DNA of 64,000 nt from Pyrenopolyporus hunteri (taxonomy: Eukaryota; Ascomycota; Sordariomycetes; Xylariales; Hypoxylaceae), in assembly GCA_902806595.1 (NCBI GenBank), contig CADCXC010000038.1, positions 3,038,001-3,102,000 on the forward strand, read 5' to 3'. Below the pieces are notes generated by a model. The model ran no database searches and was not told the DNA's origin. It saw only the letters and a list, made by a program, of their open reading frames with translations. Of the stretch, positions 46,336-56,063 are shown piece after piece. Every line of letters begins with the position of its first letter. The first letter of the stretch is position 1. Both the position numbers and the translations under genes were made by a program.

Positions 46336-47715
46336 ATGGATCGGTCGAACGTCGAAATATTAATTCATATCAGCGCTCCAAGCAGAGCCGCAGATGATGC
46401 GCGGTATCGGTCTCTTGCTGCTTCCTATATAGATTTCCAACCAACCACCGGTCTCGATCTTCTTAAGCACGTCTCCTCGCCCATAGGCAGTAGCGGCAGT
46501 CAAGAAACCCAACTGAATACTATACACGATGTCCTTGCAAGCTCGCAGCCGAGTGAGCTACTTGGTTCTTTCAAGTCACCCCAGGCTTCATTCAAGAGCG
46601 TACTTGACAATGCCGGATCACCCCGCGTTTTTACGAGACATACGCTCGAGCACGAGCTCGTCAGTACCGCTGAAGAGTCCTCGACATCGATGATACAGTC
46701 GCCATGGCAGGCACCATCTAGCATGGTGCAAGATTCATTCCTAGGAACTCCTACCAATAACACTACTTTAACTTCTCCAACAAGAGTCTTAGAGCACTAT
46801 CTCCAACGATTCGATTCTCCATCCACATCGCCAATTCCGGCATCCCAAAGAAGTATCGATATCGGCCCCTATAGTGGCTCATCTCAAAGTACTATCCATC
46901 CCAATTCCGAGAATAGGCAAGCAATCCCACCATTCCCAGGTACGCCGGCTGTGGTGCCCTGCACGCCGCAATGCGATCCGGCTTCCAGCTCGGAGGGATT
47001 AGCTAGAACAAATCCCCGTGGCGGACATATACAGCACCAGCAGGATGCCCCACCCGTGTCTGACGAGATGACCAGCGATACCATTGTGGAGGAAACCGTA
47101 ATAGTGTCGTCGAATCCTTCATCTGTAGTTAGGGCCGGCTCGGAGCCGCTTCCATCAAAATTACGTCAGACGAACGCCCTATGCAGAGCCGCTAGCGACA
47201 TTGGCCCTAGAGCATCCTCCGCACAAAAGCCCGTATTGACGGTCGTATTCCTAAGTGAGCATGGTTACACGTACGAAAGCCTAGAACTTCGTGCGCCAGA
47301 TCCTCCTGTTTCCGTGGCTCACGTAGAACCGAATGACCTCATCACACCTGGGCTAGAGCGGCTAGCTCGGGACCCAAATATCCCGAAGCGGTACCGACCC
47401 AAGGAGAACAAGCGGGATCTGCGCCCTTCTGAACGGGGCTACTGGCTCGTAGACTGCTCGACTTGGGACCTACAACTCAAGCGGAACGCATGGGCGTACC
47501 TTGCGAATTACGTCGGCACGGGAGTTGCGGGATGGGGTGTTTGGTGTCGAAGGGACGTGGAATTTCGACGGATCCGGGTCTACTGCTGGGGCTTGGTAGC
47601 AGCACACGTCTACCTGCTGCTATACCTAGCCAGCCAGGGGAGGATCCTATATACCGGCGGCTCTTGGATTGACAGCGAGGGTATTCCGATTATTGTCATG
47701 CAGACAAGAGATTAG
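46336..47715 (+). CDS. Unrecognised fungal protein with one C-terminal membrane helix
   Basis: Single exon, 459 aa, ATG at 46336 (MDRSNVEILIHISAPSRAAD). The first 300 residues are Ser/Pro/Thr-rich and probably disordered apart from the N-terminal block. The C-terminal block looks ordered and conserved: GLERLARDPNIPKRYRPKEN, RDLRPSERGYWLVDCSTWDL, a Trp-rich stretch GTGVAGWGVWCRRD, then one membrane helix, VYCWGLVAAHVYLLLYLASQ, and a short tail. I do not recognise a named domain; I have seen similar N-terminal sequences in Pezizomycotina hypothetical proteins, so it is probably conserved. The layout (long disordered part, then a tail-proximal helix) suggests a protein anchored to a membrane by its C-terminus. 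It is divergent from the LRG1-type gene and convergent with the HMG-box gene. Confidence 0.85.
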   Translation: MDRSNVEILIHISAPSRAADDARYRSLAASYIDFQPTTGLDLLKHVSSPIGSSGSQETQLNTIHDVLASSQPSELLGSFKSPQASFKSVLDNAGSPRVFTRHTLEHELVSTAEESSTSMIQSPWQAPSSMVQDSFLGTPTNNTTLTSPTRVLEHYLQRFDSPSTSPIPASQRSIDIGPYSGSSQSTIHPNSENRQAIPPFPGTPAVVPCTPQCDPASSSEGLARTNPRGGHIQHQQDAPPVSDEMTSDTIVEETVIVSSNPSSVVRAGSEPLPSKLRQTNALCRAASDIGPRASSAQKPVLTVVFLSEHGYTYESLELRAPDPPVSVAHVEPNDLITPGLERLARDPNIPKRYRPKENKRDLRPSERGYWLVDCSTWDLQLKRNAWAYLANYVGTGVAGWGVWCRRDVEFRRIRVYCWGLVAAHVYLLLYLASQGRILYTGGSWIDSEGIPIIVMQTRD

Positions 47716-48261
47716 TATGGCTTAGTTAAGGCGTTTCGCCAACGACTACGGGCTGGAAATTGGACAGGGGAACAATTAGCATTTACGAGCATTGGCGTAC
47801 GGCGCAGGACATATCTTGAAATGTCCTTAATGAGACGCTAGAATCTCGAATTTAATACCAGGCATTCATGGATATCTCTTATTCAGGGAGTGCCCGTTAA
47901 GCTCCTTAAACTTATTGTTATTGCTACGCAAAGTCTCCGGACAACCTTATTCAGTAAGGAAAGATAAGCGAGTATTGTCCGAATGAACTATCTACAAATA
48001 CAGACCGTTGCAAGCAGCCAGGCATAGCTAACCCCAGCTCTCGAATCTCCCCAGGAAACAAGCAATAAAACCCTGCGTTGCCGTTAGACAGACTGAGAAT
48101 TATTGGACGGACAGGCACGCCACTTAAGCGTCCCCATTGACATATGTCCGTAAAAGGGCCCTTGATTCCCAGGTCCGTGTCCTCCTCCCTAAGTAGGTAC
48201 CTAGTTCTAGATCATAGTGATACCTACCTAGGTACCTAGGTAGAAGGGACTCGGACTCAGA
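47716..48261. other. Convergent intergenic region
   Basis: 3' ends of two genes meet here. One strong AGGTACC cluster at about 48193-48243 (CTACCTAGGTACCTAGGTAG), close to the 3' end of the HMG-box gene. Confidence 0.55.
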
Positions 48262-49348
48262 TTAAGCCTTAGAGCGCTTATACAACGAGCGACCCAGGAT
48301 CGACTGGACGTCTTTCTCGTACTGGGTCCTAGACGCCTGTGCGAGGTCCTCGTATCCCTAAAGACTAATTAGCTTCGGCACCGACAGGTGCGGAGAGATT
48401 GTGTAATGGACTTACAACTCGTTCCTCCGGAGGCATCCCCTTCCATTCTCGGGAGATTATCTTGGTGACTTCAGAAATAGGTCTATTGGCAAAGTCCCCA
48501 GAGGCCCATCTGGCCTTCGTGAAAAGGCTGAACGGGTTGACGGGCATCTTAGGCAGGCGCTCGTCACGGATGATCCTCACGTTAACCTTGGGATAATTGT
48601 ACTTTCTCTTCAGAACGTGACGAGCTCTGTTGGCATCGTTGATCTCCTTGGGACTGTGGGTCTCTACCCAGGCCTTATGCGCCGCGGCATTGGTCACCTT
48701 GTTCTGCTCAGCAGTTTCAACAAGACGCTGGATAGAGTTAGCACATCGGTCACGGTACGACTAACGCTACGACGAATTACTAACCTGATGCTCGGCGGGC
48801 GAGAGAGCCTTGTAGGCTTGACCGATCTCGCTCATCCTGTGTCGAAGATCCTCGGGACCGCGCGCCATGCCCCGAGTTGATTGACGCACAAATACCGTCC
48901 AGGCGGTCTCAGGAAGCGCTTTGGGCTCGTTGAACAACGCCGTCTTCTTCAGCTCTTTGCGTTCAAGAATGGCCTGCTTCTCGGGCGTCAACTTCTTACG
49001 CGGCTTTCTCTGGGCCCTGGCCTTGGATCGAGAAGCCGCCGTAGACTTGGGTTTCTTAGCCTTAGCCTTAGCCGTTGGAGCATCCTTGCTCGACGCCTTC
49101 TTGGGTGCTGCCTTCTTAGCCTTTTCCTTAGTAGCCGTCGACTTGGTGGTGGCACTCTTCTTGGTGGTTTTAGAGGCGGTAGTGGTTGAGGCCTTGGGGC
49201 GTCCCGCGCTCGCGAAACCGCGAACAACGACACGGCCGTATCCAAGAGGGTGCGTGGTCAGACGAGAGACGGCAATGCGGCCGGATGACGTAGCGACAGG
49301 CGTTGAGACCAGTCGTCTGATCGCAGCACGACCCACGGAAGAGAGCAT
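48262..49348 (-). CDS. Mitochondrial HMG-box DNA-binding protein (Abf2/mtHMG type)
   Basis: Three exons: 49348-48785, 48727-48416, 48357-48262; 323 aa. Such proteins package mitochondrial DNA. The N-terminus MLSSVGRAAIRRLVSTPVAT has the Arg/Ser-rich, acid-free character of a presequence, with a possible cleavage near RGFASAG. A Lys/Ala/Ser/Thr-rich linker (50-120) resembles a histone-H1 tail. Box 1 (about 144-207): PETAWTVFVRQSTRG and RHRMSEIGQAYKALSPAEHQ. Box 2 (about 249-305): MPVNPFSLFTKARWASGDFA, then VTKIISREWKGMPPEERVGY, with GYEDLAQASRTQYEKD coming from the last exon. Box 2 fits the HMG fold better; box 1 is divergent. The localisation is inferred. The last exon encodes only 31 residues. 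Confidence 0.85.
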
Positions 49349-50226
49349 TTTGGGCGATTGAGATTCAGTGGGGTGTTCAGATGGAATTGGACGAATTGAG
49401 AAATCTGAGAGTGACCTGGTGGTGCGATTTGTATGGCGCAGACTGCTATCAACGACGATATTGAGACTTGTCGCAGTTGAAGCCCGTCACTTGATGTTGA
49501 TTCAAACGCGACAAAATAGGTCGACAAATTTAATGCATCTCGATTGTGCTCGAGCTGTCGGTGGTGTAAGGTTCTGACTAGCCGACCCACCAGGAAAACC
49601 TTACAGTGCCTGCCAGTTTTGCTCCACACCTAGGTAAAATTGCAAGGTAGCACAGTACAGGCTGCATACATAGAATGTGCCTTAATCTTCTTCGGCTTCT
49701 CAAGTACCTGCCTAAGCAAATCAAAAGCGTCATCGGCATTAGGTCATACATGTAGGTAGGTATTACATAGGTACCTAGGTACCTTACCTACTTCGTACCC
49801 TACCTCAATACCGATTCCAGCCACAGACAAAACCTGGAACGCCGCAGGGTAGGTACCTAGGTACTTATTCTCTTCAGCCTTGACTAGCCCAAGCCACAAT
49901 GCTATTTTTCAAACCGCCGCATCACCGCATCGGTCTTCTTTGACTTACCTACACCTGTGGTACCCAGATAATAATAATCCAAATATCCACCTACCCAGAG
50001 TACTAGAGTCGCTTCACTCATCACTTCTTATCTCCGAGTTGGGGGTTCTTTGACGTCGGAATCAATCTACCGGTGTAGACGTGGCCCAATACCGAAATCA
50101 AAGCTTGAATTTACTAGGTGATCTTTCTATTAAGTCTGGTCGTCTAACTGAAGCTTCCCTCGAGTCCTCTGGTAGCTCTCACCATTGTAGTGCGACCGAG
50201 CCGTACTATATCTTAAAAAAAAAACC
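49349..50226. other. Divergent intergenic region
   Basis: Promoter region between the HMG-box gene (-) and PRP5 (+). AGGTAGGTATTACATAGGTACC cluster at about 49753-49795 (the motif occurs in both orientations) and AGGTACCTAGGTAC at about 49852-49866. No gene called. Confidence 0.5.
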
Positions 50227-53200
50227 ATGGCTCGGCTCAGAGACTCACGCTCACCAACTCCAGCAGGAAGCCAGCAATCCTCTAGAAGACATCGCAGAGA
50301 TGACGACAGAAGGGATCGAGACCGGTTTCGGGATCGGGACCGTCGAGACTATGGACGAGATCCAAGGCGCCGGAGTCGCTCTCGGAGTCCGCATGATGTA
50401 AGGCGCCGAAAACCTAACAACTTCAACCTCGCTGACGATTTGATTGCGCAGCGCCGGAACCGCGACCGGGACCGCGACCGCGACAGAGATCACGACTTCC
50501 GTCGACGTGACCGTTCCGTAGAGCGTCGAGATGATGACTACTATCGAGGTGGAAGAGACCGTAGGCGGTCGCGCGACCGCCCCCTAGAGAGAGAAAGGGA
50601 CCGCTCTGCCGACCCTCGCCGGCGTAGGAGCCGTGACCGTGATGGTGATAGAGATCACCGAAGCAGGCGAGACGACTCCCGTGATCGAGGCAGAGCACGA
50701 CGCGAAGGTACTGCTGACTCACATCCACGCAGTAGGCGAGGCGACAGCCGTGAGCGAGGCCCGGCTCCCACAGACCAAGCTAAGGCGAAGGCATCGGATG
50801 TATGTTACGTCACGCCACCGCATTCCGTTGCTGAAACTAACACAGACCTGCAGGCAGAATCAAAATCCAAGCCTACCGCTGCTCAATCAGATGCCGACAA
50901 GAAAGCTGAACGACTAGCAAAACTAGCAGCATGGAAGAAGAAGCAGGAAGAGAAGGAGAAACAGAAAGAGCCGACCCCAGGCGGAACTCGGAAGCTTCTT
51001 GCTGAAATGGACGAAAAGGCTAACACCGCGCCATCTAATGCAACAACCGCAGGTGCTTCTCCCGCGCCGATGTCGCCTGCTGATACGCAGGTTTCCTCGC
51101 CGGCAACACCATATGCTGGAAAATTCGATCCCAAAGCTATCGCGAAGAAGTCTGCTCCCAAAGCGCATTCCCCGGGTGCCCTCCCTAAACTCGGCGCCGT
51201 TGCGAGCCAACCGTCCGCAACTCTCACTTCCACAACAAAGATATCTAGTGGTAAGTTCTCCTATTATAATAGTTTCTTTACAACCTCTAACTGTATCGCC
51301 CTAGTCTCTGCTCTTCCACAAAGCCGGGCCAAAACGAGCGGCTTCGGCTTTCATAAGCAAAACGTAGAAGCCGAAAAAGTCCCGCAAAAGCGAAAGTTGA
51401 TGCTTGATGAAGATGAGACGTCGGATAGAAAACTCGCTAAGCTACCCTCCCTACCCCTTGGCGACGTTGATGATACACCCTATGACTATCAGGACGAAGA
51501 GGACGACGATGACGCAGGTCATTTCGCCGGAGATGAGGAGGAAGAGGCCGCGGCCGCTCGAGCAGCCCAAGAGAGGCGAGAGGAACGTATCGCGCAAGAG
51601 AACGCCCAGCAGGCGACAGAAATGCAAGTTGACCAAGAGCAAGAGACGAGTCCGGAGACGAATGGTATCACCCAAACTGCCCAGCCAAACGAAGTCATGG
51701 AGGTCGACGAGGACGACGTTGACCCCCTAGACGCCTTTATGAACGACCTCGAGGCTAAGCCCTCCATGGATAAACCTCCCAAGGCTTCGACCCTTAACCC
51801 AAGTAAAGATTCGCAGGAACCTGAAGCGTACTTCAGCGACGATGAGTACGACTATCGCAAGGAGAATGTGGATCCTGATTCGTTCCTGGCCATGGCCGCA
51901 AAAGCCCGTAAGAAGAAAGACATTCCCTCCGTTGACTACAGCAAGCTTGACCTAGAACCTGTTCGGAAGAATTTCTGGGTCGAACCCGCCGAGTTAGCAG
52001 AGATGACCGAAGCCGAATTAGCAGACTTGCGCATCGAACTAGATGGCATCAAAGTATCTGGCAAGGACGTGCCAAAACCAGTCCAGAAGTGGTCCCAGTG
52101 TGCTTTATCACGGCAAACGCTCGATATCATTAGTAGCTTGGGATTCGAAAAGCCCACGCCGATTCAGATGCAAGCATTCCCTGCCATCATGTCCGGCCGA
52201 GACGTAATTGGTGTCGCAAAGACCGGCTCGGGAAAGACCCTTGCTTTCTTATTACCTATGTTTAGGCACATCAAAGACCAACCGCCTCTGAGAGAGAACG
52301 AGGGCCCTATTGGTCTAATAATGACTCCCACGCGTGAGTTGGCTACCCAGATACACCGAGACTGTAAGCCATTCCTAAAGTCGATGAACCTTCGGGCGGT
52401 CTGTGCATACGGTGGCGCACCCATCAAAGATCACATTGCCGAGTTGAAAAGGGGTGCGGAAATTGTGGTTTGCACTCCGGGCCGCATGATCGACCTGCTG
52501 GCGGCTAACCAGGGCCGCGTGACAAATTTGAAGAGGGTTACCTACGTCGTCCTAGACGAGGCCGACAGAATGTTTGATATGGGATTCGAACCACAGGTGA
52601 TGAAGATCTTCGCGAATATGAGGCCGGATCGTCAGACGATTCTCTTCTCCGCTACCATGCCACGCATCATGGATGCTCTAGCCAAGAAGGTCTTGAATAG
52701 CCCTGTTGAGATTACCGTTGGAGGGAGGAGTGTCGTTGCTCCCGAAATCACCCAGGTTGTCGAGATTCGCGAAGAAAATACCAAATTCGTTCGCCTGCTC
52801 GAGCTTCTAGGTGAGCTTTACGACAAGGACGAAGACGCTCGAACGCTAGTTTTCGTAGAGCGCCAGGAGAAGGCGGATGATCTGCTAAAGGAGCTGATGC
52901 GTAAAGGTTATCCTTGCATGTCAATCCACGGCGGGAAGGATCAGATCGACAGAGATTCGACTATTGAAGATTTCAAGCACGGTATAGTTCCTATTCTCAT
53001 CGCAACGTCTGTGGCCGCCCGTGGTCTCGACGTCAAGCAGTTAAAATTGGTCGTCAACTACGATGCGCCGAACCACCTCGAAGACTATGTGCACCGCGCC
53101 GGTCGTACTGGGCGTGCCGGCAATAAAGGAACTGCGGTTACCTTCGTAACGGGGGACCAGGAGAACTGCGCCCCCGGTATTGCAAAGGCGCTGGAGCAGA

Positions 53201-53979
53201 GCGGCCAGCCGGTGCCGCCTCAACTGGACGAAATGCGTAAGGCATTCAGAGACAAGGTTAAGTCCGGCAAAGCGAAAGACCAGTCGGGTTTTGGCGGTAA
53301 AGGCCTGGAGCGTCTTGACCAGGAGAGAGAAGCAGCCCGATTGAGAGAGCGAAAGTCACATCGGACAGAAGGTGAGGAAGAAGAGGAAAAGAAGGAAGAG
53401 AAGGGCGGCGAAGATAAGAAGGGCGATAAAGCCTTGTCGGCTATTCAGACAGCCGCTTCAGGCATCATCGCTCGTGACTCTGCTCCCAAGATCGACCTCG
53501 AGCCGAAATTTACCATCCATAAGAGGGAGGATGCAGCACCGTCCTCGAGCGGTAACAATCCCTTGGATAAGGTTTCTTCCGCGATCAATGCCATTAATGC
53601 TCGTTTGGGTCGCGCCGGCCAACTGAGGCCGGGTCAACCGATCGACAACAAAGGACCCGATGCCGGTGCGTTCCACGCGACGCTCGAGATTAACGACTTT
53701 CCTCAGAAAGCTCGTTGGGCCGTCACGAATCGTACCAACGTTGCCAAGATCCTCGAAGCCACTGGTACATCTATCACCAACAAGGGCACGTTTTACCGAC
53801 CCGGGGAGAAGGTACCGCCTGACGGCGAGCCTAAGCTTTACATCCTGGTAGAGGGCGATACCGAACTAATGGTGGCTAATGCGATGGCCGAGCTCACCCG
53901 TTTGCTCAAGGAGGGCACCATCGCTGCCGCTGATGCGGACAGCAGAGCTCCTATTGGTGGTAGATACACTGTCACGTGA
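50227..53979 (+). CDS. PRP5: PRP5, DEAD-box RNA helicase of pre-spliceosome assembly (DDX46 type)
   Basis: The frame is open from 50227 to 53979 (1,250 codons), but two stop-free 54-nt introns are likely (50800-50853 and 51251-51304), giving 1,214 aa. Prp5 uses ATP to remodel U2 snRNP and proofreads the branch-site helix. The N-terminus is an RS/RD-rich domain (RDRDRDRDRDHDFRR). The motif DVDPLDAFMND (about residue 461) is the conserved DPLD element reported to contact SF3B1/Hsh155. The helicase core has AKTGSGKT (about 626), PTRELA, CTPGR, DEAD (about 740), FSATMP, ARGLD and HRAGRTGR (about 919). A conserved C-terminal domain ends FHATLEINDFPQKARWAVTN and GEPKLYILVEGDTE, as in DDX46. The start has a good context (AAAAACCATGGCT). 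Convergent with the next gene. Confidence 0.95.
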   Translation: MARLRDSRSPTPAGSQQSSRRHRRDDDRRDRDRFRDRDRRDYGRDPRRRSRSRSPHDVRRRKPNNFNLADDLIAQRRNRDRDRDRDRDHDFRRRDRSVERRDDDYYRGGRDRRRSRDRPLERERDRSADPRRRRSRDRDGDRDHRSRRDDSRDRGRARREGTADSHPRSRRGDSRERGPAPTDQAKAKASDVCYVTPPHSVAETNTDLQAESKSKPTAAQSDADKKAERLAKLAAWKKKQEEKEKQKEPTPGGTRKLLAEMDEKANTAPSNATTAGASPAPMSPADTQVSSPATPYAGKFDPKAIAKKSAPKAHSPGALPKLGAVASQPSATLTSTTKISSGKFSYYNSFFTTSNCIALVSALPQSRAKTSGFGFHKQNVEAEKVPQKRKLMLDEDETSDRKLAKLPSLPLGDVDDTPYDYQDEEDDDDAGHFAGDEEEEAAAARAAQERREERIAQENAQQATEMQVDQEQETSPETNGITQTAQPNEVMEVDEDDVDPLDAFMNDLEAKPSMDKPPKASTLNPSKDSQEPEAYFSDDEYDYRKENVDPDSFLAMAAKARKKKDIPSVDYSKLDLEPVRKNFWVEPAELAEMTEAELADLRIELDGIKVSGKDVPKPVQKWSQCALSRQTLDIISSLGFEKPTPIQMQAFPAIMSGRDVIGVAKTGSGKTLAFLLPMFRHIKDQPPLRENEGPIGLIMTPTRELATQIHRDCKPFLKSMNLRAVCAYGGAPIKDHIAELKRGAEIVVCTPGRMIDLLAANQGRVTNLKRVTYVVLDEADRMFDMGFEPQVMKIFANMRPDRQTILFSATMPRIMDALAKKVLNSPVEITVGGRSVVAPEITQVVEIREENTKFVRLLELLGELYDKDEDARTLVFVERQEKADDLLKELMRKGYPCMSIHGGKDQIDRDSTIEDFKHGIVPILIATSVAARGLDVKQLKLVVNYDAPNHLEDYVHRAGRTGRAGNKGTAVTFVTGDQENCAPGIAKALEQSGQPVPPQLDEMRKAFRDKVKSGKAKDQSGFGGKGLERLDQEREAARLRERKSHRTEGEEEEEKKEEKGGEDKKGDKALSAIQTAASGIIARDSAPKIDLEPKFTIHKREDAAPSSSGNNPLDKVSSAINAINARLGRAGQLRPGQPIDNKGPDAGAFHATLEINDFPQKARWAVTNRTNVAKILEATGTSITNKGTFYRPGEKVPPDGEPKLYILVEGDTELMVANAMAELTRLLKEGTIAAADADSRAPIGGRYTVT
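50800..50853 (+). other. Probable stop-free 54-nt intron in PRP5
   Basis: Donor GTATGT, branch-like ACTAAC at 50836-50841, acceptor CTGCAG; length a multiple of three with no in-frame stop, so the reading frame continues whether or not it is spliced. The enclosed peptide is unlike the surrounding charged sequence. Confidence 0.75.
51251..51304 (+). other. Second probable stop-free 54-nt intron in PRP5
   Basis: Donor GTAAGT, CTAAC at about 51288-51292, acceptor CCTAG; again 54 nt with no in-frame stop. The enclosed peptide FSYYNSFFTTSNCIALV is hydrophobic, out of keeping with the polar flanks. Confidence 0.82.
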
Positions 53980-54240
53980 AAGTGTAAGGTGTTATGTAGG
54001 GGCTTAAATGGCTTAAATATGTACGGCTTAAATACAAGTTAGTAGGTGATAAGATGTGGTATAACGGACCAGTAGAGTCTATTCACGGAGGTTTGGTGTT
54101 TACCTAAGTAGGACAAATAGCAGGCAGTCGTGCAGCCAAACCCGACGAAGATCCGCAGCGAGCGCAGCGATCAGACTCAGTCATGGGCTAATGCTTTAGT
54201 AATAACACCTGATCTCTCCGCCCCCATCTTTATAGGCTAC

Positions 54241-54662
54241 CTAGTTATGAGTTCTCGCATGTGTTGCCTCGTCGGCGTCCCGTTGTCTTATCTCATTATT
54301 ACTAAGTTCCTTGAGCATGTCGTTCCGTGTCTGCTTCTTTTGCGCCGCCAACTGTGTGCCCAGCTTCCCCGTAGATTTTGAGTTTGCAGCTTGTGCTCTA
54401 GCCTATAGACAAGTTTAGAACAGACGACTCTCGCAAGTATGAGGGTGGGAAACGGTACCTCGGCAGCTTCGGCAGCCCGTCTCCGGGCCTCGTCTGCGTT
54501 GCCGTCATTTGGTGGGCTCGACGACTTTCCCCCCAAGGTCCGAGGCGGTCCGCCGACCGAAGCCGGGATGGACGAGCGTTCTGGCTGTGGTGGGGCCGAA
54601 CCTAGGACACGGCCCGGTTGGGAGAAGTTGTCACTTTCCGACTTGCCGCAGATATTTCCCAT
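54241..54662 (-). CDS. Small conserved fungal protein with N-myristoylation-type start
   Basis: Two exons: 54662-54459 and 54402-54241, 56-nt intron (54403-54458); 121 aa. The chosen start MGNICGKSESDNFSQPGRVL has Gly2 with a small polar context at position 6 region and Cys5, typical of an N-myristoylated and palmitoylated membrane anchor; the open frame extends upstream but without this signal. A Gly/Pro/Ser-rich middle is followed by a helical ARRRAAEAAEARAQAANSKS and the block GKLGTQLAAQKKQTRNDMLK, then NNEIRQRDADEATHARTHN. I recall similar hypothetical proteins in many Pezizomycotina but no assigned function. Its 3' end converges on PRP5 (about 260 bp apart). A plus-strand open frame over the same DNA (54439-54882) is rejected. 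Confidence 0.82.
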
Positions 54663-56063
54663 GTTTCTGGACTCTAAGCCGGCGTGGCGGAGATGGCCAG
54701 GTCCAGCAAACAGCGGCACTATAAAACCTAACTTATCCCGTCCCTTGATTATCCCGAAGGAGCGTAACCCAGCAGCAGTGCGACCGGATGATTACGTTGC
54801 TGTGTTTTTCTCTTCCTTAGGGTGTGTAGGTGGGTTTGCTAGGCGTTTGCTCACCGGACGTGGATGTAAAAAAATGATGTAACAGTAATTTCCATGTGGC
54901 GACTGATGTAAGGCGTTCTGAGATATAATGAGGCTCAAAGATCTAAAATGCAAGAGTTTAGGTAATCTGGCAGATTCACGCACGTCGAAAGGTTCTTACC
55001 GAACTTCAGGACCCTGAAAGTGATGCGGGGGGCTTAGACATGTGCATGTGCCAGATACTATATATACATAATTTATACAAGACTTATACTTCTAAGAATT
55101 TGTAATTATGAAGCATTTTAAGGAAGGCACATTGTGCGGCACAGGTACCGATATGTACCAACCTAGGTACTATGTATAGGAAGATAGGTACCTATCCTTA
55201 GCCTTCCAACGGGCACCTTTCACCTGTCAGCGCTCTTCCGGCGCGTTGTCTGTAATGGGACATCGACCCACCCGCTCAAGTCGGAGAACCTTGATGGCCA
55301 CTTTGTTACTTATGTCACTTCAGGGTGGTGTACCCTGCTTACTCATAATGCATAGTACGTACAGACGTAGAACCCCACATAGGCCATTTTCACAAATGCA
55401 CGGCCACTCATTGGTGGGCATTAACGTCAGCGCCAAAGAAAACCACATTTACAAAGGAAGGCATGGACCCGGCGTGTTTGCTTTGCTTTCAAACGGGGAA
55501 GGGACGACGGGGTGCGGGAGGTTGACATCTACCTGCTTAATAGGAGGGAATATGGAGGGGAGTAGGGATTTATAGCTATCGTACCTACCTCGGTCATCAC
55601 CTAGTGACACATGACTAAAAAAGAAGAAAAAAAAAAGCAAAAGCAAAAAAAAAAAAGGCCGTTGCGAAGTTCACCGCGAAGAGGTTACTGCGACTTCCGT
55701 AACTGTCACGACCTGACCATCAAGGTTCTCAAGTCCTCGACCTAGATTCCGCCGCTCGGCCACACCAACCTTTCTCTGCCTCCTAATAATTTTCCCTCTT
55801 GCAAACCAGAAGACGAAGAGCCTCAATTTATAATATTTCGTGCAGACCGGTGTCGATCTATCCCAGCCCCAGGTCCCTTCAATCCGTCGGCCCACTATCC
55901 GGTACTAATTCACTACCGGAGATCTCAAAATTTTCCTACTTCATCCCACTTCCCCCAAACCCAGCGGCTCGTTTCCACTGCCGGATTGCTGAATTGCTGA
56001 ACGAGGCGCCGGCGACACAAACTTATCTCTGTACCCGGGTCATGCTTGGGTGGGACACCTACC
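54663..56063. other. Divergent intergenic region
   Basis: Promoter region between the small myristoylated-type protein (-) and the zinc-finger gene (+). CAACCTAGGTACTATG and TAGGTACCTATCC motifs at about 55158-55196; A-rich runs at about 55617-55658. A plus-strand open frame at 55246-55575 has no coding character I can support. Confidence 0.5.

Noticed and set aside
54439..54882. 147-codon plus-strand open frame
   Set aside because: It lies opposite the small MGNICGK protein, whose spliced minus-strand frame gives a coherent product.
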